From: Prochlorococcus sp. scB245a_519A13
GTDB taxonomy: Bacteria > Cyanobacteriota > Cyanobacteriia > PCC-6307 > Cyanobiaceae
Direction: 5' to 3'
Length of the DNA: 64,000 bases
Assembly: GCA_000634415.1 (NCBI GenBank)
Contig: JFNH01000008.1
Coordinates: 1 to 64,000 of the forward strand
Each line of letters starts with the position of its first letter. Position 1 is the stretch's first letter. Below, piece after piece: positions 19,928 through 29,805 of this stretch. The notes under the pieces were generated by a model. It saw only the letters and a program-made list of their open reading frames with translations, was not told the origin of the DNA and did no database searches. Made by a program: the position numbers and the translations under genes.

Positions 19928-21310
19928 TTATTTACCAATACAAAACTTAGAAAAAATATTATCTAGAAGTTCCTCTGTTAATTCTTGACCAGTTATTTTA
20001 GATAAGTTTTGAATTCCATCTCTCAGCTCAATTGATAACAAATCAAATGGCAATTTATTTTCAATTATTTCATCAGTATCATTTAAATTAGATAAGCAAG
20101 CAGATAAATTTGTTAGATGTCTTTCGTTTAAAAATATATTGATATTTTCTACTTGTTTTAATCCGCAATTTTTTATAATTGTGTCTATTAATAATCTTTC
20201 ACCATCATTATTCTTAATACTCATAAGAATTGTGTTTTTTAACTCATTTGAATTAATATTTTTGCAATCAATTAAATCTTTTTTATTGCCCAAAATAGTA
20301 ATTAATTTTTCTTTGGGAATTTCTTGTATTAATTTTTTGTCTTCTTCATTAAATCCTTCTTCAAGACTATAAATATAAATTATAAAATCTGACTCTTTTA
20401 TTTTCCCAAAACTTTTTTTAATTCCAATACTTTCAATTTGTTCATGAGTTTCTCTTATGCCAGCAGTATCAATTATTTTCATTGGAATATCATTAATAGT
20501 TAAATTAACTTCAATAACATCTCTAGTTGTTCCAGGAATATTAGTTACGATTGCTTTCTCTTTTTTTGCAAGCAAATTTAATAAAGAGCTTTTACCAACA
20601 TTTGTTTTACCTATAAGCGCAATGGATATTCCATTGTGAATATATGAATTTCTTTTTGCATTTTCTATTAGTAATTCTATTTTTTCTTTGACTTTTTTAA
20701 TGTTTTTTAGATATTTGGTGTAATCAAAATCTGTGAAGTCTTCTTCAAAATCAACTCTCGCTTCTATTTCGCAAAGTTGATTTATAAGGTCATTTTTAAT
20801 ATCATCAATTTTTTTCTTTATTTCTCCTTGAACCCCGCTAAAGGCTAACTCTGCTGATCTGGTATTGCTTGCATTAATTAATTGATTAATCGACTCGGCT
20901 TGAGTAAGGTCTATTTTCCCATTAAGAAAAGCTCTTTGACTAAATTCTCCTGGGTTTGCAAGTCTAACTCTAGAATTACTAGATAATAATATCTTTAAAA
21001 CTTTATTTACTATGATAATTCCGCCATGGCAATGAAGTTCAACTACATCCTCTCCTGTGAAGCTATTTGGCGATTTCATCACTAAAATTAAAACCTCATC
21101 TATAAATTTATTTTGTTTATTTTCCTGAATAAAACCATGAAAAACCCTATGTGATTCCCATGCATATTTAGATTTAGTTTGAACAATTTTTTTGCAAGAA
21201 TTTATTGCGTCTTTCCCTGATACTCTTATTATCGCAACTCCTCCCTTCCCAATACTTATAGCTGAAGCAATTGCGGCTATAGTATCTTCTGTAGTAACTA
21301 TCGAATCCAT
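19928..21310 (-). CDS. mnmE: tRNA modification GTPase MnmE
   Basis: With MnmG it modifies the wobble uridine of certain tRNAs. The N-terminal folate-binding domain opens with [22 protein letters not shown] domain starts near residue 220 ([12 protein letters not shown], later DTAGIR and NKKD), flanked by helical regions. The C-terminus carries the catalytic C-x-G-K signature (CIGK, residues 457-460). It is divergent from the DUF2062 gene. Confidence 0.96.
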   Translation of the reverse strand: MDSIVTTEDTIAAIASAISIGKGGVAIIRVSGKDAINSCKKIVQTKSKYAWESHRVFHGFIQENKQNKFIDEVLILVMKSPNSFTGEDVVELHCHGGIIIVNKVLKILLSSNSRVRLANPGEFSQRAFLNGKIDLTQAESINQLINASNTRSAELAFSGVQGEIKKKIDDIKNDLINQLCEIEARVDFEEDFTDFDYTKYLKNIKKVKEKIELLIENAKRNSYIHNGISIALIGKTNVGKSSLLNLLAKKEKAIVTNIPGTTRDVIEVNLTINDIPMKIIDTAGIRETHEQIESIGIKKSFGKIKESDFIIYIYSLEEGFNEEDKKLIQEIPKEKLITILGNKKDLIDCKNINSNELKNTILMSIKNNDGERLLIDTIIKNCGLKQVENINIFLNERHLTNLSACLSNLNDTDEIIENKLPFDLLSIELRDGIQNLSKITGQELTEELLDNIFSKFCIGK

Positions 21311-21376
21311 CTCTCGCTTTGTTATGGATAATTAAGTAAGATTATCAAGAATTAAATGTTGAAAATTTCTTTCTGA

Positions 21377-21820
21377 ATGAGATTTAAAAGAGATATTACC
21401 TATAAGAAAATTCTATCATTATTTAGGAGTCAGAATGGAAGTCCTTTCTTTAATGCTAAAGGTTTAGCTATAGGGGTATTTAGTGGTTGCTTTCCATTTT
21501 TTGGTTTTCAGACTTTAATGGGAGTATTTTTTGCGAAAATAGCTAAGGGAAATATTGTTCTAGCTGCAATTGGTACCTGGATCAGCAACCCTTTTACTTA
21601 TATTCCACTTTATTATTTTAACTATAAAGTTGGTTCGATTTTTTTAAATAATCCTTCTAATAAAATTCTTGAAAAAAGTTTAGTTATTGATGACTTATGG
21701 AAACAAGGTAGAATTTTTTCCTTAAAATTACTCTTAGGTTCATCTTGTGTAGGTATTTTATTAGCTTTGATTTGCGGCAGTATTGTTTTCTTTATCTACA
21801 AGATAAAAAGTAAAAGATAG
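21377..21820 (+). CDS. DUF2062 membrane protein
   Basis: A 147-residue protein with the DUF2062 hallmark: amphipathic N-terminus, then hydrophobic segments containing GVFSGCFPFFGFQTLMGVFF and GTWISNPFTYIPLYYF. The family is membrane-bound and poorly characterised, sometimes found near glycosyltransferases, which is not the case here. Convergent with the RelA/SpoT gene, 18 bases apart. Confidence 0.85.
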   Translation: MRFKRDITYKKILSLFRSQNGSPFFNAKGLAIGVFSGCFPFFGFQTLMGVFFAKIAKGNIVLAAIGTWISNPFTYIPLYYFNYKVGSIFLNNPSNKILEKSLVIDDLWKQGRIFSLKLLLGSSCVGILLALICGSIVFFIYKIKSKR

Positions 21821-21838
21821 ATTGATCTGATTTTAAAA

Positions 21839-24148
21839 TTAACTTTGTCCAACTCTGGCAATATCTAAAACATCTGCCATTGATTTAATTTGTTCAATTG
21901 TTTTGTGAAGTTGATTATAACTTTCAAGACCTACACAAAGATTTATAATAGCTGGTTTACCATAAGCAGTTTTAACATTGGCATCACTAACGTTTATACC
22001 TTTATCAGATAACCGCATAAGAATATCTTTAAGAACTCCAACTCGATCAATTACTTCTATTCGTAGCTGAATTGGAAACTTATTATCGCCAGTTTTATTA
22101 TCTTGATTCCAACCGACAGGTAATCTTCTCTCTATTGGAATTGGTATTACATTTTCACAATCTTCCCTATGTATAGTTATCCCATGGTTGCCGAGCGACA
22201 CAGTTCCGATAATATCCTCACCTGGGAGTGGGGAACAGCATTTACCTATTCTGTAATCAAGACCTTCTATCCCGGAAATTGGTGATTTAGCTGCTGTATT
22301 AGATTGATTAGTGGATAAATTATTATTACTTTTAAGAGATTTTGTTATTTCAGAGTCAGAATCATTTTTTACATCTTCTGTCTGTAATTTTATTTCTTCT
22401 CTTAGTCTGTTTAATACTTGATGCAAAGTTAAGCCACCAAAACCAAGAGATGCAAGAAGGTCTTCAGTAGTTTTTAAATTGCATCGATTTGCAACTTTTT
22501 TCATGGCTTCACTAGAAAGTAATGCTTCAAAACCGTTTCTACCTACTTCTTTTTCAAGTAAATCTCTACCTCTTTTAATCGTTTCATCACGATGGCTTTT
22601 CTTATACCATTGGCGAATTCTATTTTTAGCAGTTGGCGTAACTACAAAGTTCAGCCAATCCAAGCTTGGAGTAGCATTATTACTTGTCAAAATTTCTATG
22701 AAGTCACCATTTTGAAGTGCTGTAGATAATGGAGAAAGCTTTTCATTAATTCTTATTCCATTACAGTGATTTCCAACTTCAGAATGGATTCTGTAGGCGA
22801 AATCTATCGCGGTAGATCCTTTCCTTAAACCAACAACATCTCCTTTTGGCGTGATTACAAATACTTCTTCATCAAATAAATCTTCTTTAATTGAAGCTAA
22901 ATAATCATTATGATCCCTTTCATTACCTTCTTGTTGCCATTCTACTAATTGTCTTAGCCAATTAAATCTCTCGGCATTACTTTTAGCAGGAGAACCACCC
23001 TCTTTATATTGCCAATGAGCGGCAATACCATATTCAGCAATTTGATGCATCGAAGTAGTTCTAATTTGAACTTCAATAGGTCGATGTCTTCCAATCACAG
23101 AAGTGTGTAAGGACTGATATCCATTCGGTTTTGGTAATCCTATATAGTCTTTAAATCTACCTGGAATTGGTTTGAAAGTATCATGAACAACTGCTAAAGC
23201 CCTATAACAACTATCTGAATTGTCCACGATAATTCTTAGGGCAGCAACATCGTAAATCTCGTGAAAATGCTTTTGTTGTCTTTCCATTTTGCTCCAGATG
23301 CCATAAAGATGTTTTGGCCTTCCTGTTATTTCAAAATTTTTCAAACCCGCTGAAATCAAGTTTTCCTTCATAAGATTCAAAGTTACTTTTAATCTTTTTT
23401 CTCTATCACTTCTTTTAACGGCGATTTGATCTTTAAGATCTAGATATTCTTTAGGCTCTAGGAATTTAAAAGCTAAATCTTCTAATTCCCATTTAAATCT
23501 GTTTATTCCTAGTCGATTAGCTAATGGTGCATAAATCTCTCTTGTTTCTCTCGCTATTCTTAGTTTTTTCTCATCATTTAGCCATTCAATTGTTCTCATG
23601 TTATGAAGTCGATCAGCAAGTTTAACTAAGACAACTCTGATATCGCTGGCCATAGCCAAAAACATTTTCCTAAGATTTTCAGCTTGTGCTTCAGTCCTGT
23701 TGTTAAAGTGAATGCCGCCTAATTTTGTTACACCCTCTACAAGTATTTTTACTTCTAATCCAAAATTTTTTTCTATTTCGGATAAATCAATGCCAGTATC
23801 TTCAACTACATCATGTAAAAGGCCTGCAGCAATAACTGATGAACTAGCACCTATTTCTTTAAGGAGATTTGCAACAGCAACCGGGTGGATAATGTATGCC
23901 TCGCCGCTCGCACGAAATTGTCCATCATGAGCTTTATAAGCAAGTTTAAAAGCCTTTACTATAAGGTTTTGATTCTCATCATTTTCTTTATTTGATTTTT
24001 CAAAATTATGAATATCTTTAAGAAGCCAATCGGGAATGTTTATTTGATAATTCAAAGATTCACTTTCATATTTTTTATTTTCAGGCAAAATAGTTTTGGA
24101 AACTTCAATCTCGTTTTTTTCTTTTGAATTTGCAGCTGCCTCGGACAT
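21839..24148 (-). CDS. spoT: Bifunctional (p)ppGpp synthetase/hydrolase
   Basis: RelA/SpoT homologue controlling the stringent-response alarmone. The HD hydrolase domain has LLHDVVEDT at about residues 111-118. The synthetase domain contains RFKDYIGLPKPNGYQSLHTS. The RxKD form of that motif is the one associated with bifunctional enzymes, while monofunctional RelA has ExDD. TGS (VITPKGDVVGLRKGSTAIDFAY), a conserved cysteine region (GKCCSPLPGEDIIG) and a C-terminal ACT domain follow. Length 769. It appears to be the only such gene in view. Divergent from the ABC ATPase gene. Confidence 0.94.
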   Translation of the reverse strand: MSEAAANSKEKNEIEVSKTILPENKKYESESLNYQINIPDWLLKDIHNFEKSNKENDENQNLIVKAFKLAYKAHDGQFRASGEAYIIHPVAVANLLKEIGASSSVIAAGLLHDVVEDTGIDLSEIEKNFGLEVKILVEGVTKLGGIHFNNRTEAQAENLRKMFLAMASDIRVVLVKLADRLHNMRTIEWLNDEKKLRIARETREIYAPLANRLGINRFKWELEDLAFKFLEPKEYLDLKDQIAVKRSDREKRLKVTLNLMKENLISAGLKNFEITGRPKHLYGIWSKMERQQKHFHEIYDVAALRIIVDNSDSCYRALAVVHDTFKPIPGRFKDYIGLPKPNGYQSLHTSVIGRHRPIEVQIRTTSMHQIAEYGIAAHWQYKEGGSPAKSNAERFNWLRQLVEWQQEGNERDHNDYLASIKEDLFDEEVFVITPKGDVVGLRKGSTAIDFAYRIHSEVGNHCNGIRINEKLSPLSTALQNGDFIEILTSNNATPSLDWLNFVVTPTAKNRIRQWYKKSHRDETIKRGRDLLEKEVGRNGFEALLSSEAMKKVANRCNLKTTEDLLASLGFGGLTLHQVLNRLREEIKLQTEDVKNDSDSEITKSLKSNNNLSTNQSNTAAKSPISGIEGLDYRIGKCCSPLPGEDIIGTVSLGNHGITIHREDCENVIPIPIERRLPVGWNQDNKTGDNKFPIQLRIEVIDRVGVLKDILMRLSDKGINVSDANVKTAYGKPAIINLCVGLESYNQLHKTIEQIKSMADVLDIARVGQS

Positions 24149-24202
24149 TTTATATTGCTTTAGATATATTTTATTTATGTCTAGAAAAATTTGCTATAGA
24201 TC

Positions 24203-25801
24203 ATGGAAAAAAATAAAGAAAAAATTATTGTAGTTAAAAATCTTACTGTTAAATATGGTCTAAAACAGCAACCTATTATCAAAAATTTTAATTTGGAAAT
24301 AGATAGTGGAGATCATTTGGCCATAATAGGACCTTCTGGATGTGGAAAGACCACTTTTGCAAAAACATTAGTAAATATATTGCCTGCAAAGGCCACTTCT
24401 AAAGGGTATCTATCGATTTCTAATTTAGATCCTAGGAAAATAAACAACAAAGATGCACAATTATTTAGAAGAAAGAATTTTGGATTTATTTATCAAGACT
24501 CTATAAAAAAACTTAATCCGCTAATGAGAGTTGGGGATCATTTATATGAATTATTTAAAACACATTATCAAACTAAATCATCTTTAGCTATTAAAAAATT
24601 AGTAAAAGAAGTTTTTCAAAAAGTCGGAATTGAAGAAAGTAGACTTGATTCTTTCCCACATCAATTTAGCGGCGGAATGAGACAGAGAGTTTCTATAGCA
24701 ATGGCACTTGCTTTGAAACCTAAATTATTAATAGCTGATGAACCTACAACAAGCTTAGATACCAAAACAAGTTTTGAAATTATGCAAGAAATAATTCATC
24801 TATGTAATGAATTTGATACAACTTTAATTTTAATTAGTCATGATATTAATCTTGCAGCAAAGTGGTGTAAAAAAGTTGCAATAATTGAAAAGGGATCGAT
24901 TGTTGAAAAAGGGAATATATTAGATATTTTTCAATCACCAAAATCATATATAGGGAAAAAGTTAGTAAATGCTTCAAAAATAATATTAGAAGCAAATACT
25001 AAAAATAATGCTCGAGATCAGGTCGTTCTAGAGGTAAATAACCTAAGACATTGGTATAAATTAAATTCTTCAATTTTCATGAATAAATGGAATAAGGCTT
25101 TAAATGAAGTTAGTTTCAAGTTATATGAGAATGAGACTCTTGGAATAGTTGGTTCTTCAGGGAGTGGTAAAAGTACATTATGTAGGGCTTTAATTGGACT
25201 TCTTAAAGTAAGAGGTGGTGAAATCAAAATTTATGATAAAAATCATGCATCGAAAAAAAATAAATCTTTTAAAAAGAACAATAAAGTGCAAATTATTTTT
25301 CAAGATCCTTTTTCAAGTTTGAACCCGAAAATGACAATTAAAAGTATTTTGGAAGATATATTTTTTATTCAAAAAATTTCAGATAAAAGAAAAATCGAAA
25401 AAGAAATAAAATTAATGTTTAGAAATTTGAATCTTCCCTTAAATAATGATTTTTTTAATTCTTATCCTAGCCAATTATCAGGTGGTCAACTGCAAAGAAT
25501 TTCATTAGCCAGAGCGCTATTGTTGAAACCAAAAATTTTGATTTGTGATGAGAGCGTTAATATGTTGGATGCTTCAGTAAAAATAGAGATTCTTGAATTA
25601 CTTAGAGTCTTGCAAGAAAAAATGAATTTAACGATTATCTTTATTACTCATGATTTGGGCATTGCTAAAAGATTTTGTGATAGGTTGCTAGTTATGAATC
25701 ACGGAAAGATAGTTGATGAAGGAGAAAGTTCTACAATATTCACTAAAACTCAAAACACGTATACAAAATCGCTTCTAAATTCCTCTTTGAATCTTATTTA
25801 A
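24203..25801 (+). CDS. ABC transporter protein with two fused ATPase domains (peptide-type)
   Basis: A 532-residue fusion of two ABC ATPases resembling DppD and DppF. Domain 1 has Walker A GPSGCGKTT, signature FSGGMRQRVS and Walker B LLIADEPTTSLD. Domain 2 has GSSGSGKST, LSGGQLQRIS and ILICDESVNMLDASV. Both halves keep the catalytic glutamate. This pairing powers oligopeptide or nickel-type importers, but no permease or binding protein is adjacent, so the partner genes and substrate cannot be read from this window. Its end overlaps the pseudouridine synthase (convergent) by 8 bases. Confidence 0.88.
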   Translation: MEKNKEKIIVVKNLTVKYGLKQQPIIKNFNLEIDSGDHLAIIGPSGCGKTTFAKTLVNILPAKATSKGYLSISNLDPRKINNKDAQLFRRKNFGFIYQDSIKKLNPLMRVGDHLYELFKTHYQTKSSLAIKKLVKEVFQKVGIEESRLDSFPHQFSGGMRQRVSIAMALALKPKLLIADEPTTSLDTKTSFEIMQEIIHLCNEFDTTLILISHDINLAAKWCKKVAIIEKGSIVEKGNILDIFQSPKSYIGKKLVNASKIILEANTKNNARDQVVLEVNNLRHWYKLNSSIFMNKWNKALNEVSFKLYENETLGIVGSSGSGKSTLCRALIGLLKVRGGEIKIYDKNHASKKNKSFKKNNKVQIIFQDPFSSLNPKMTIKSILEDIFFIQKISDKRKIEKEIKLMFRNLNLPLNNDFFNSYPSQLSGGQLQRISLARALLLKPKILICDESVNMLDASVKIEILELLRVLQEKMNLTIIFITHDLGIAKRFCDRLLVMNHGKIVDEGESSTIFTKTQNTYTKSLLNSSLNLI

Positions 25802-26753
25802 CTTTAAGAACACTTAGTAATTTTTGAAAATCTAATGGTAATTCTGATTCAAATATCATTTCTTTACCATTTATTGGATGTATAAGTCCAAGCTTAATGG
25901 CGTGTAAAGCTTGGCCATCTAATTTACATGGTAGTTTTTTACATCTTCCATATAACGGATCACCCACAATTGGATGATTAATGTGAGCGCAATGTACTCT
26001 TATTTGATGCGTTCGCCCCGTATCTAGTTTGAAACTCATTAATGAGTAATTGCCAAATCTTTCTTCTAATTTCCAATAGGTACAGGCATACCTTCCTGAA
26101 GTTTCTTCAACTACTTTATATTTCAATCTATTTAATTTATCTCTGCCAATGTTTCCCACTATTTGGCCTTCTTCAGAATTCGGTGCTCCATGAATAACTG
26201 CAATATATTCGCGTGATGCTATTTTTTCTTTAATTTGTTTCTGGAGATTTACTAATGCCTCTTGGCTTTTTGCAACAACCATACATCCGGATGTATCTTT
26301 ATCTAATCTGTGAACAATCCCAGGTCTTAGTTTCCCATTAATTCCAGGTAGATCTTTACAGTGAAAAATTAATCCATTCACTAAAGTTCCAGATTTGTGT
26401 CCAGGGGCTGGATGAACAATTAGTCCTGATTGTTTATTAATTACTATGATGTGCTCGTCTTCAAAAAGGATATTTAAATCCATTTTTTCAGGTTTCAAAT
26501 AAATAAGAGGTTCTGGAGGAGGCATCCATATTTGAATATTGTCGCCATTTTTTAATGGGGTCTTTGCTTTCGCAGTCTTATAGTTTACAAGTACTAAACC
26601 TGAATTTATAAAATGTTGAATTCTTGCTCTACTTTGTTCTGGCCTTTTACTTACCAACCATCTGTCTAGCCTCATAGGAAGAGGTAGCTCATAAATAATT
26701 TCTATAAGCTCACCTTCTCCAATGCCGAAAGAATTTTGATTATTTAATTCCAT
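25794..26753 (-). CDS. rluD: Pseudouridine synthase, RluA/RluD family
   Basis: Ribosomal large-subunit pseudouridine synthase. An S4 RNA-binding domain covers about residues 25-80. The catalytic domain has the HRLDKDTSGCMVVAK motif with the nucleophilic aspartate at about 151, and RTHQIRVH further on. Length 319 fits RluD, but RluA, RluC and RluD cannot be separated with certainty by eye. Its start overlaps the rbgA end by 10 bases, indicating an operon. Confidence 0.9.
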   Translation of the reverse strand: MELNNQNSFGIGEGELIEIIYELPLPMRLDRWLVSKRPEQSRARIQHFINSGLVLVNYKTAKAKTPLKNGDNIQIWMPPPEPLIYLKPEKMDLNILFEDEHIIVINKQSGLIVHPAPGHKSGTLVNGLIFHCKDLPGINGKLRPGIVHRLDKDTSGCMVVAKSQEALVNLQKQIKEKIASREYIAVIHGAPNSEEGQIVGNIGRDKLNRLKYKVVEETSGRYACTYWKLEERFGNYSLMSFKLDTGRTHQIRVHCAHINHPIVGDPLYGRCKKLPCKLDGQALHAIKLGLIHPINGKEMIFESELPLDFQKLLSVLKVK

Positions 26754-27616
26754 AGTGGGACTTCTAAAGCAATTTTACCCAGCATTTGATTTCTATAATC
26801 TTCCAATAACTTATGAGACATTCTCCTTTTATCGCCTGAGGTATGTTTTGAAGCTGCTTCATCGATCCAAGCAGAAGGACTCTTAAAGCCTTTAGTAATA
26901 TCAACTCCATATCTATTAGATATTTGTTTAACTGAGATATTCGCATTCTTATCTTTGTTGAGAGTGGATATAATTTTGATAAATCCAATTGCGACACTCT
27001 CTATTTCATAAGCAGCTTCTCCAATATCGTCACACAGTGCAAGATTAAGTGCTGATTTTTGATCTTCTAAATTTGGAGGTATAACACCAGGAGCATCTAG
27101 CAGATCTATACCACTTTCTAATTTTATCCATCTTAAATTACGAGTCACGCCTGCTTTCCTAGCGCTATCTACAACTCTTTTTTTTGCGATTCTATTAATT
27201 AATGCCGACTTTCCTACGTTTGGAAAACCAAGTGTAAGGGCTCTAATTGGCCTAATTCGCATTCCTCTAGAGAGTCTTCTATCGTCGATTGACGACCTAG
27301 AATCTTTGGCTGACTTACAAATTTCTTTAATCCCTATTCCTCTTTTAGCATCACACCAAAGAGGATATTGATCTTTAGAATTAAACCATTTATTCCAACT
27401 ATTGATTGTATTCGGGGAGATCATATCTGATCTGTTAATGACAAGAATATGTTTTTTATTATCTATCCATTTATTTAAGTGTGGATGTCCTGTTGACAAA
27501 GGAATTCGTGCATCTCTAACTTCTATAACTAAATCTACTTTATTGATTACTTCAGATAATTTCTTTTCTGCTTTTGCGATATGGCCTGGGTACCATTGGA
27601 TTTTGGGTATGTCCAC
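26744..27616 (-). CDS. rbgA: Ribosome biogenesis GTPase RbgA/YlqF
   Basis: Circularly permuted GTPase that helps assemble the 50S subunit. The G4-like motif (VINRSDM) comes first, then G1 GFPNVGKSALIN and G3 DAPG, which is the permuted order diagnostic of the YlqF/YawG family. It begins with the typical IQWYPGHIAKAEKKL. Length 290. It is upstream of and overlapping the pseudouridine synthase gene, and its promoter must lie in the 27617-27828 spacer shared with pgk. Confidence 0.93.
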   Translation of the reverse strand: MDIPKIQWYPGHIAKAEKKLSEVINKVDLVIEVRDARIPLSTGHPHLNKWIDNKKHILVINRSDMISPNTINSWNKWFNSKDQYPLWCDAKRGIGIKEICKSAKDSRSSIDDRRLSRGMRIRPIRALTLGFPNVGKSALINRIAKKRVVDSARKAGVTRNLRWIKLESGIDLLDAPGVIPPNLEDQKSALNLALCDDIGEAAYEIESVAIGFIKIISTLNKDKNANISVKQISNRYGVDITKGFKSPSAWIDEAASKHTSGDKRRMSHKLLEDYRNQMLGKIALEVPLWN

Positions 27617-27828
27617 TTCAATAAATCAAATAAAATTTTGTATTCCTTTTAGTTTTTATAACTTTCAAAAGTATTTACTTCTAAATTTTAGTATAAATTT
27701 AATAACTAAAAATTTTTATAATCGTTAATTCTTAAAATTTATTAAGGCATAGGTAACAGTAACTACTTTTTAACCCAATAAGCCCAAATTAACGTTAGGG
27801 TCTTGAGATTATAAATATAGCTTGTTTA

Positions 27829-29037
27829 ATGTCAAAATTATCTCTTTCCAGTCTTGATAAGACACATTTAGAAGGAAAAAAAGTTCTTGTAAGAGTAGAT
27901 TTTAATGTTCCATTAAATGAAGACGGTCAAATAACTGACGATACGCGTATTCGTGCAGCGATCCCAACTATTGAATATCTTATTAATCATTCTGCAAAAG
28001 TCATTTTAGCTGCTCATTTTGGTAGACCAAAGGGTCAGGTAAATGAAAAAATGAGATTAACTCCAGTAGCAGCAAGATTAAGTGAATTGTTGGGGCAAAA
28101 TGTTGCTCTTACTAACAGTTGTATTGGTGATGAAGCAGTTGCACAATCAAATAGCTTATCTAATGGAGATGTTCTTTTACTTGAGAATGTTCGTTTTTTT
28201 GGCGAAGAGGAAAAGAACGACCTGGAGTTTGCTGAAAAATTAGCATCACATGCAGATATGTATGTAAATGATGCTTTCGGTGCTGCTCATAGAGCGCATG
28301 CTTCAACTCAGGGTGTTACAAATTATTTAAGTCCCTCAGTAGCTGGATTTCTTTTAGAAAAAGAATTGAAATACCTACAAGGAGCAGTAGATTCCCCAAA
28401 TCGTCCATTGGCAGCAATAGTTGGAGGGTCAAAGGTTAGTAGCAAAATAGGAGTACTTGATTCTTTACTAGATAAGTGTGACAAAATCATGATTGGTGGA
28501 GGTATGATTTTCACTTTTTATAAAGCTAGAGGTTTAGATGTCGGAAAGAGCCTTGTAGAAGAAGATAAACTCGAGCTTGCTAAAGATTTAGAAGCAAAAG
28601 CAAAAGCAAAAGGAGTAGAGTTATTATTACCCACTGATGTTGTTTTGGCTGATGAATTTTCTCCTGACGCCAGTAGTAAAATATCTCAAATTGATGCAAT
28701 TAGTGGGAATTGGATGGGTCTAGATATTGGTCCAGATTCCATTAAAGTTTTTCAGAATGCTCTTGCAGAATGTAAGACAATTATTTGGAATGGTCCAATG
28801 GGAGTTTTTGAATTTGATAAATTTGCAGATGGTACAAATGCAATAGCTACGACTCTTGCGGACTTAAGTGCTTTTTCTGAAGTTTGTACAATAATTGGTG
28901 GTGGAGATTCAGTTGCAGCAGTTGAAAAAGCAGGATTAGCTGAGAAAATGTCTCATATATCTACAGGAGGTGGGGCTAGTTTGGAACTTTTAGAAGGTAA
29001 AACTTTACCAGGTGTGGCTGCGTTAAACGACGCTTAG
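27829..29037 (+). CDS. pgk: Phosphoglycerate kinase
   Basis: Interconverts 3-phosphoglycerate and 1,3-bisphosphoglycerate. In this organism it serves both the Calvin cycle and glycolysis. The family signature [17 protein letters not shown] is near the N-terminus, and [26 protein letters not shown] and [15 protein letters not shown] follow. Length 402 is normal. Convergent with the hypothetical gene at 29039, one base apart. A TATAAA element lies in the AT-rich leader just upstream. Confidence 0.97.
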   Translation: MSKLSLSSLDKTHLEGKKVLVRVDFNVPLNEDGQITDDTRIRAAIPTIEYLINHSAKVILAAHFGRPKGQVNEKMRLTPVAARLSELLGQNVALTNSCIGDEAVAQSNSLSNGDVLLLENVRFFGEEEKNDLEFAEKLASHADMYVNDAFGAAHRAHASTQGVTNYLSPSVAGFLLEKELKYLQGAVDSPNRPLAAIVGGSKVSSKIGVLDSLLDKCDKIMIGGGMIFTFYKARGLDVGKSLVEEDKLELAKDLEAKAKAKGVELLLPTDVVLADEFSPDASSKISQIDAISGNWMGLDIGPDSIKVFQNALAECKTIIWNGPMGVFEFDKFADGTNAIATTLADLSAFSEVCTIIGGGDSVAAVEKAGLAEKMSHISTGGGASLELLEGKTLPGVAALNDA

Positions 29038-29038
29038 G

Positions 29039-29773
29039 CTATATCTCATCAACAATATCAATGCTCTTTGTGAAAGTAATCATTCCCTCAGGATGAGCTA
29101 TGATTCCTGACCAAATTTGCATCCCTGGTTTTGAAGGGGCTCTTGTAATTTTAAAAATCCCTCCAGACGCCAATGGTTCCAATAATATTTCTTGTTCAAA
29201 CAATGAATTAACTTGATGAGGTTTTATAGCTCCAGCAATAATCACTTCTTCAAGAGGCTTATTTAGAATTATATCGATATCGTATTTTGAACCAGTAAGA
29301 ACCCTATCAGGAATTTTAAAACTAATATCTATTTTTTTATTATCGTTTCTTATTGTGGTGAATAAATTTTTGATAATCCCTTCACTTATTTTTCCATTTA
29401 GAACTGAAAAAATATAATCGAAATCGGATTCGAGTATATGCATTTCTCCGTTAACTATTTTTTCCCCAGAAACTTTTATTCTCAATATTTCTTTATTTGG
29501 AATATTTGACTCTAATCTTTTGATTTTCCATTTGCTGTTAGGGAAATCATTGATAATCTTTGAGAACTGTTTTGGTATATTTTGGTTTTCATCATTTCTA
29601 AAATTTTTTTTAATAAACTCTAAGTCTCGCTTATTTAATGAGGTTTCTAAATTTCTTATAAAATCAACTTTTAAGGTTTGCGTTATTGCTGAATATGGGA
29701 GAATGAGATAAACAAATAAGTAGAGAGGGAATCCTATATTTCTGAATAAGTTTAAATTCAACATATTTATCAT
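29039..29773 (-). CDS. Hypothetical protein with N-terminal hydrophobic segment
   Basis: A 244-residue protein I do not recognise. Residues about 12-30 are hydrophobic and could be a signal peptide or membrane anchor. The rest is hydrophilic with a predicted beta-rich character and repeated phrases about loads and deviations are absent, so no domain is evident. The region around 165-240 (PDRVLTGSKYDIDIILNKP, then GAIKPHQVN) could be an extracytoplasmic domain. Two nearby ATG codons make the start uncertain by a few residues. It lies between pgk and murG, divergent from murG. Confidence 0.7.
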   Translation of the reverse strand: MINMLNLNLFRNIGFPLYLFVYLILPYSAITQTLKVDFIRNLETSLNKRDLEFIKKNFRNDENQNIPKQFSKIINDFPNSKWKIKRLESNIPNKEILRIKVSGEKIVNGEMHILESDFDYIFSVLNGKISEGIIKNLFTTIRNDNKKIDISFKIPDRVLTGSKYDIDIILNKPLEEVIIAGAIKPHQVNSLFEQEILLEPLASGGIFKITRAPSKPGMQIWSGIIAHPEGMITFTKSIDIVDEI

Positions 29774-29805
29774 TCATTATTTTCATTCTACTAATTTAAG
29801 TTTTT

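Noticed and set aside
27617-27828. Possible tRNA or small RNA upstream of pgk
   Set aside because: No cloverleaf and no conserved tRNA box elements. The AT-rich spacer looks like promoter and leader only.
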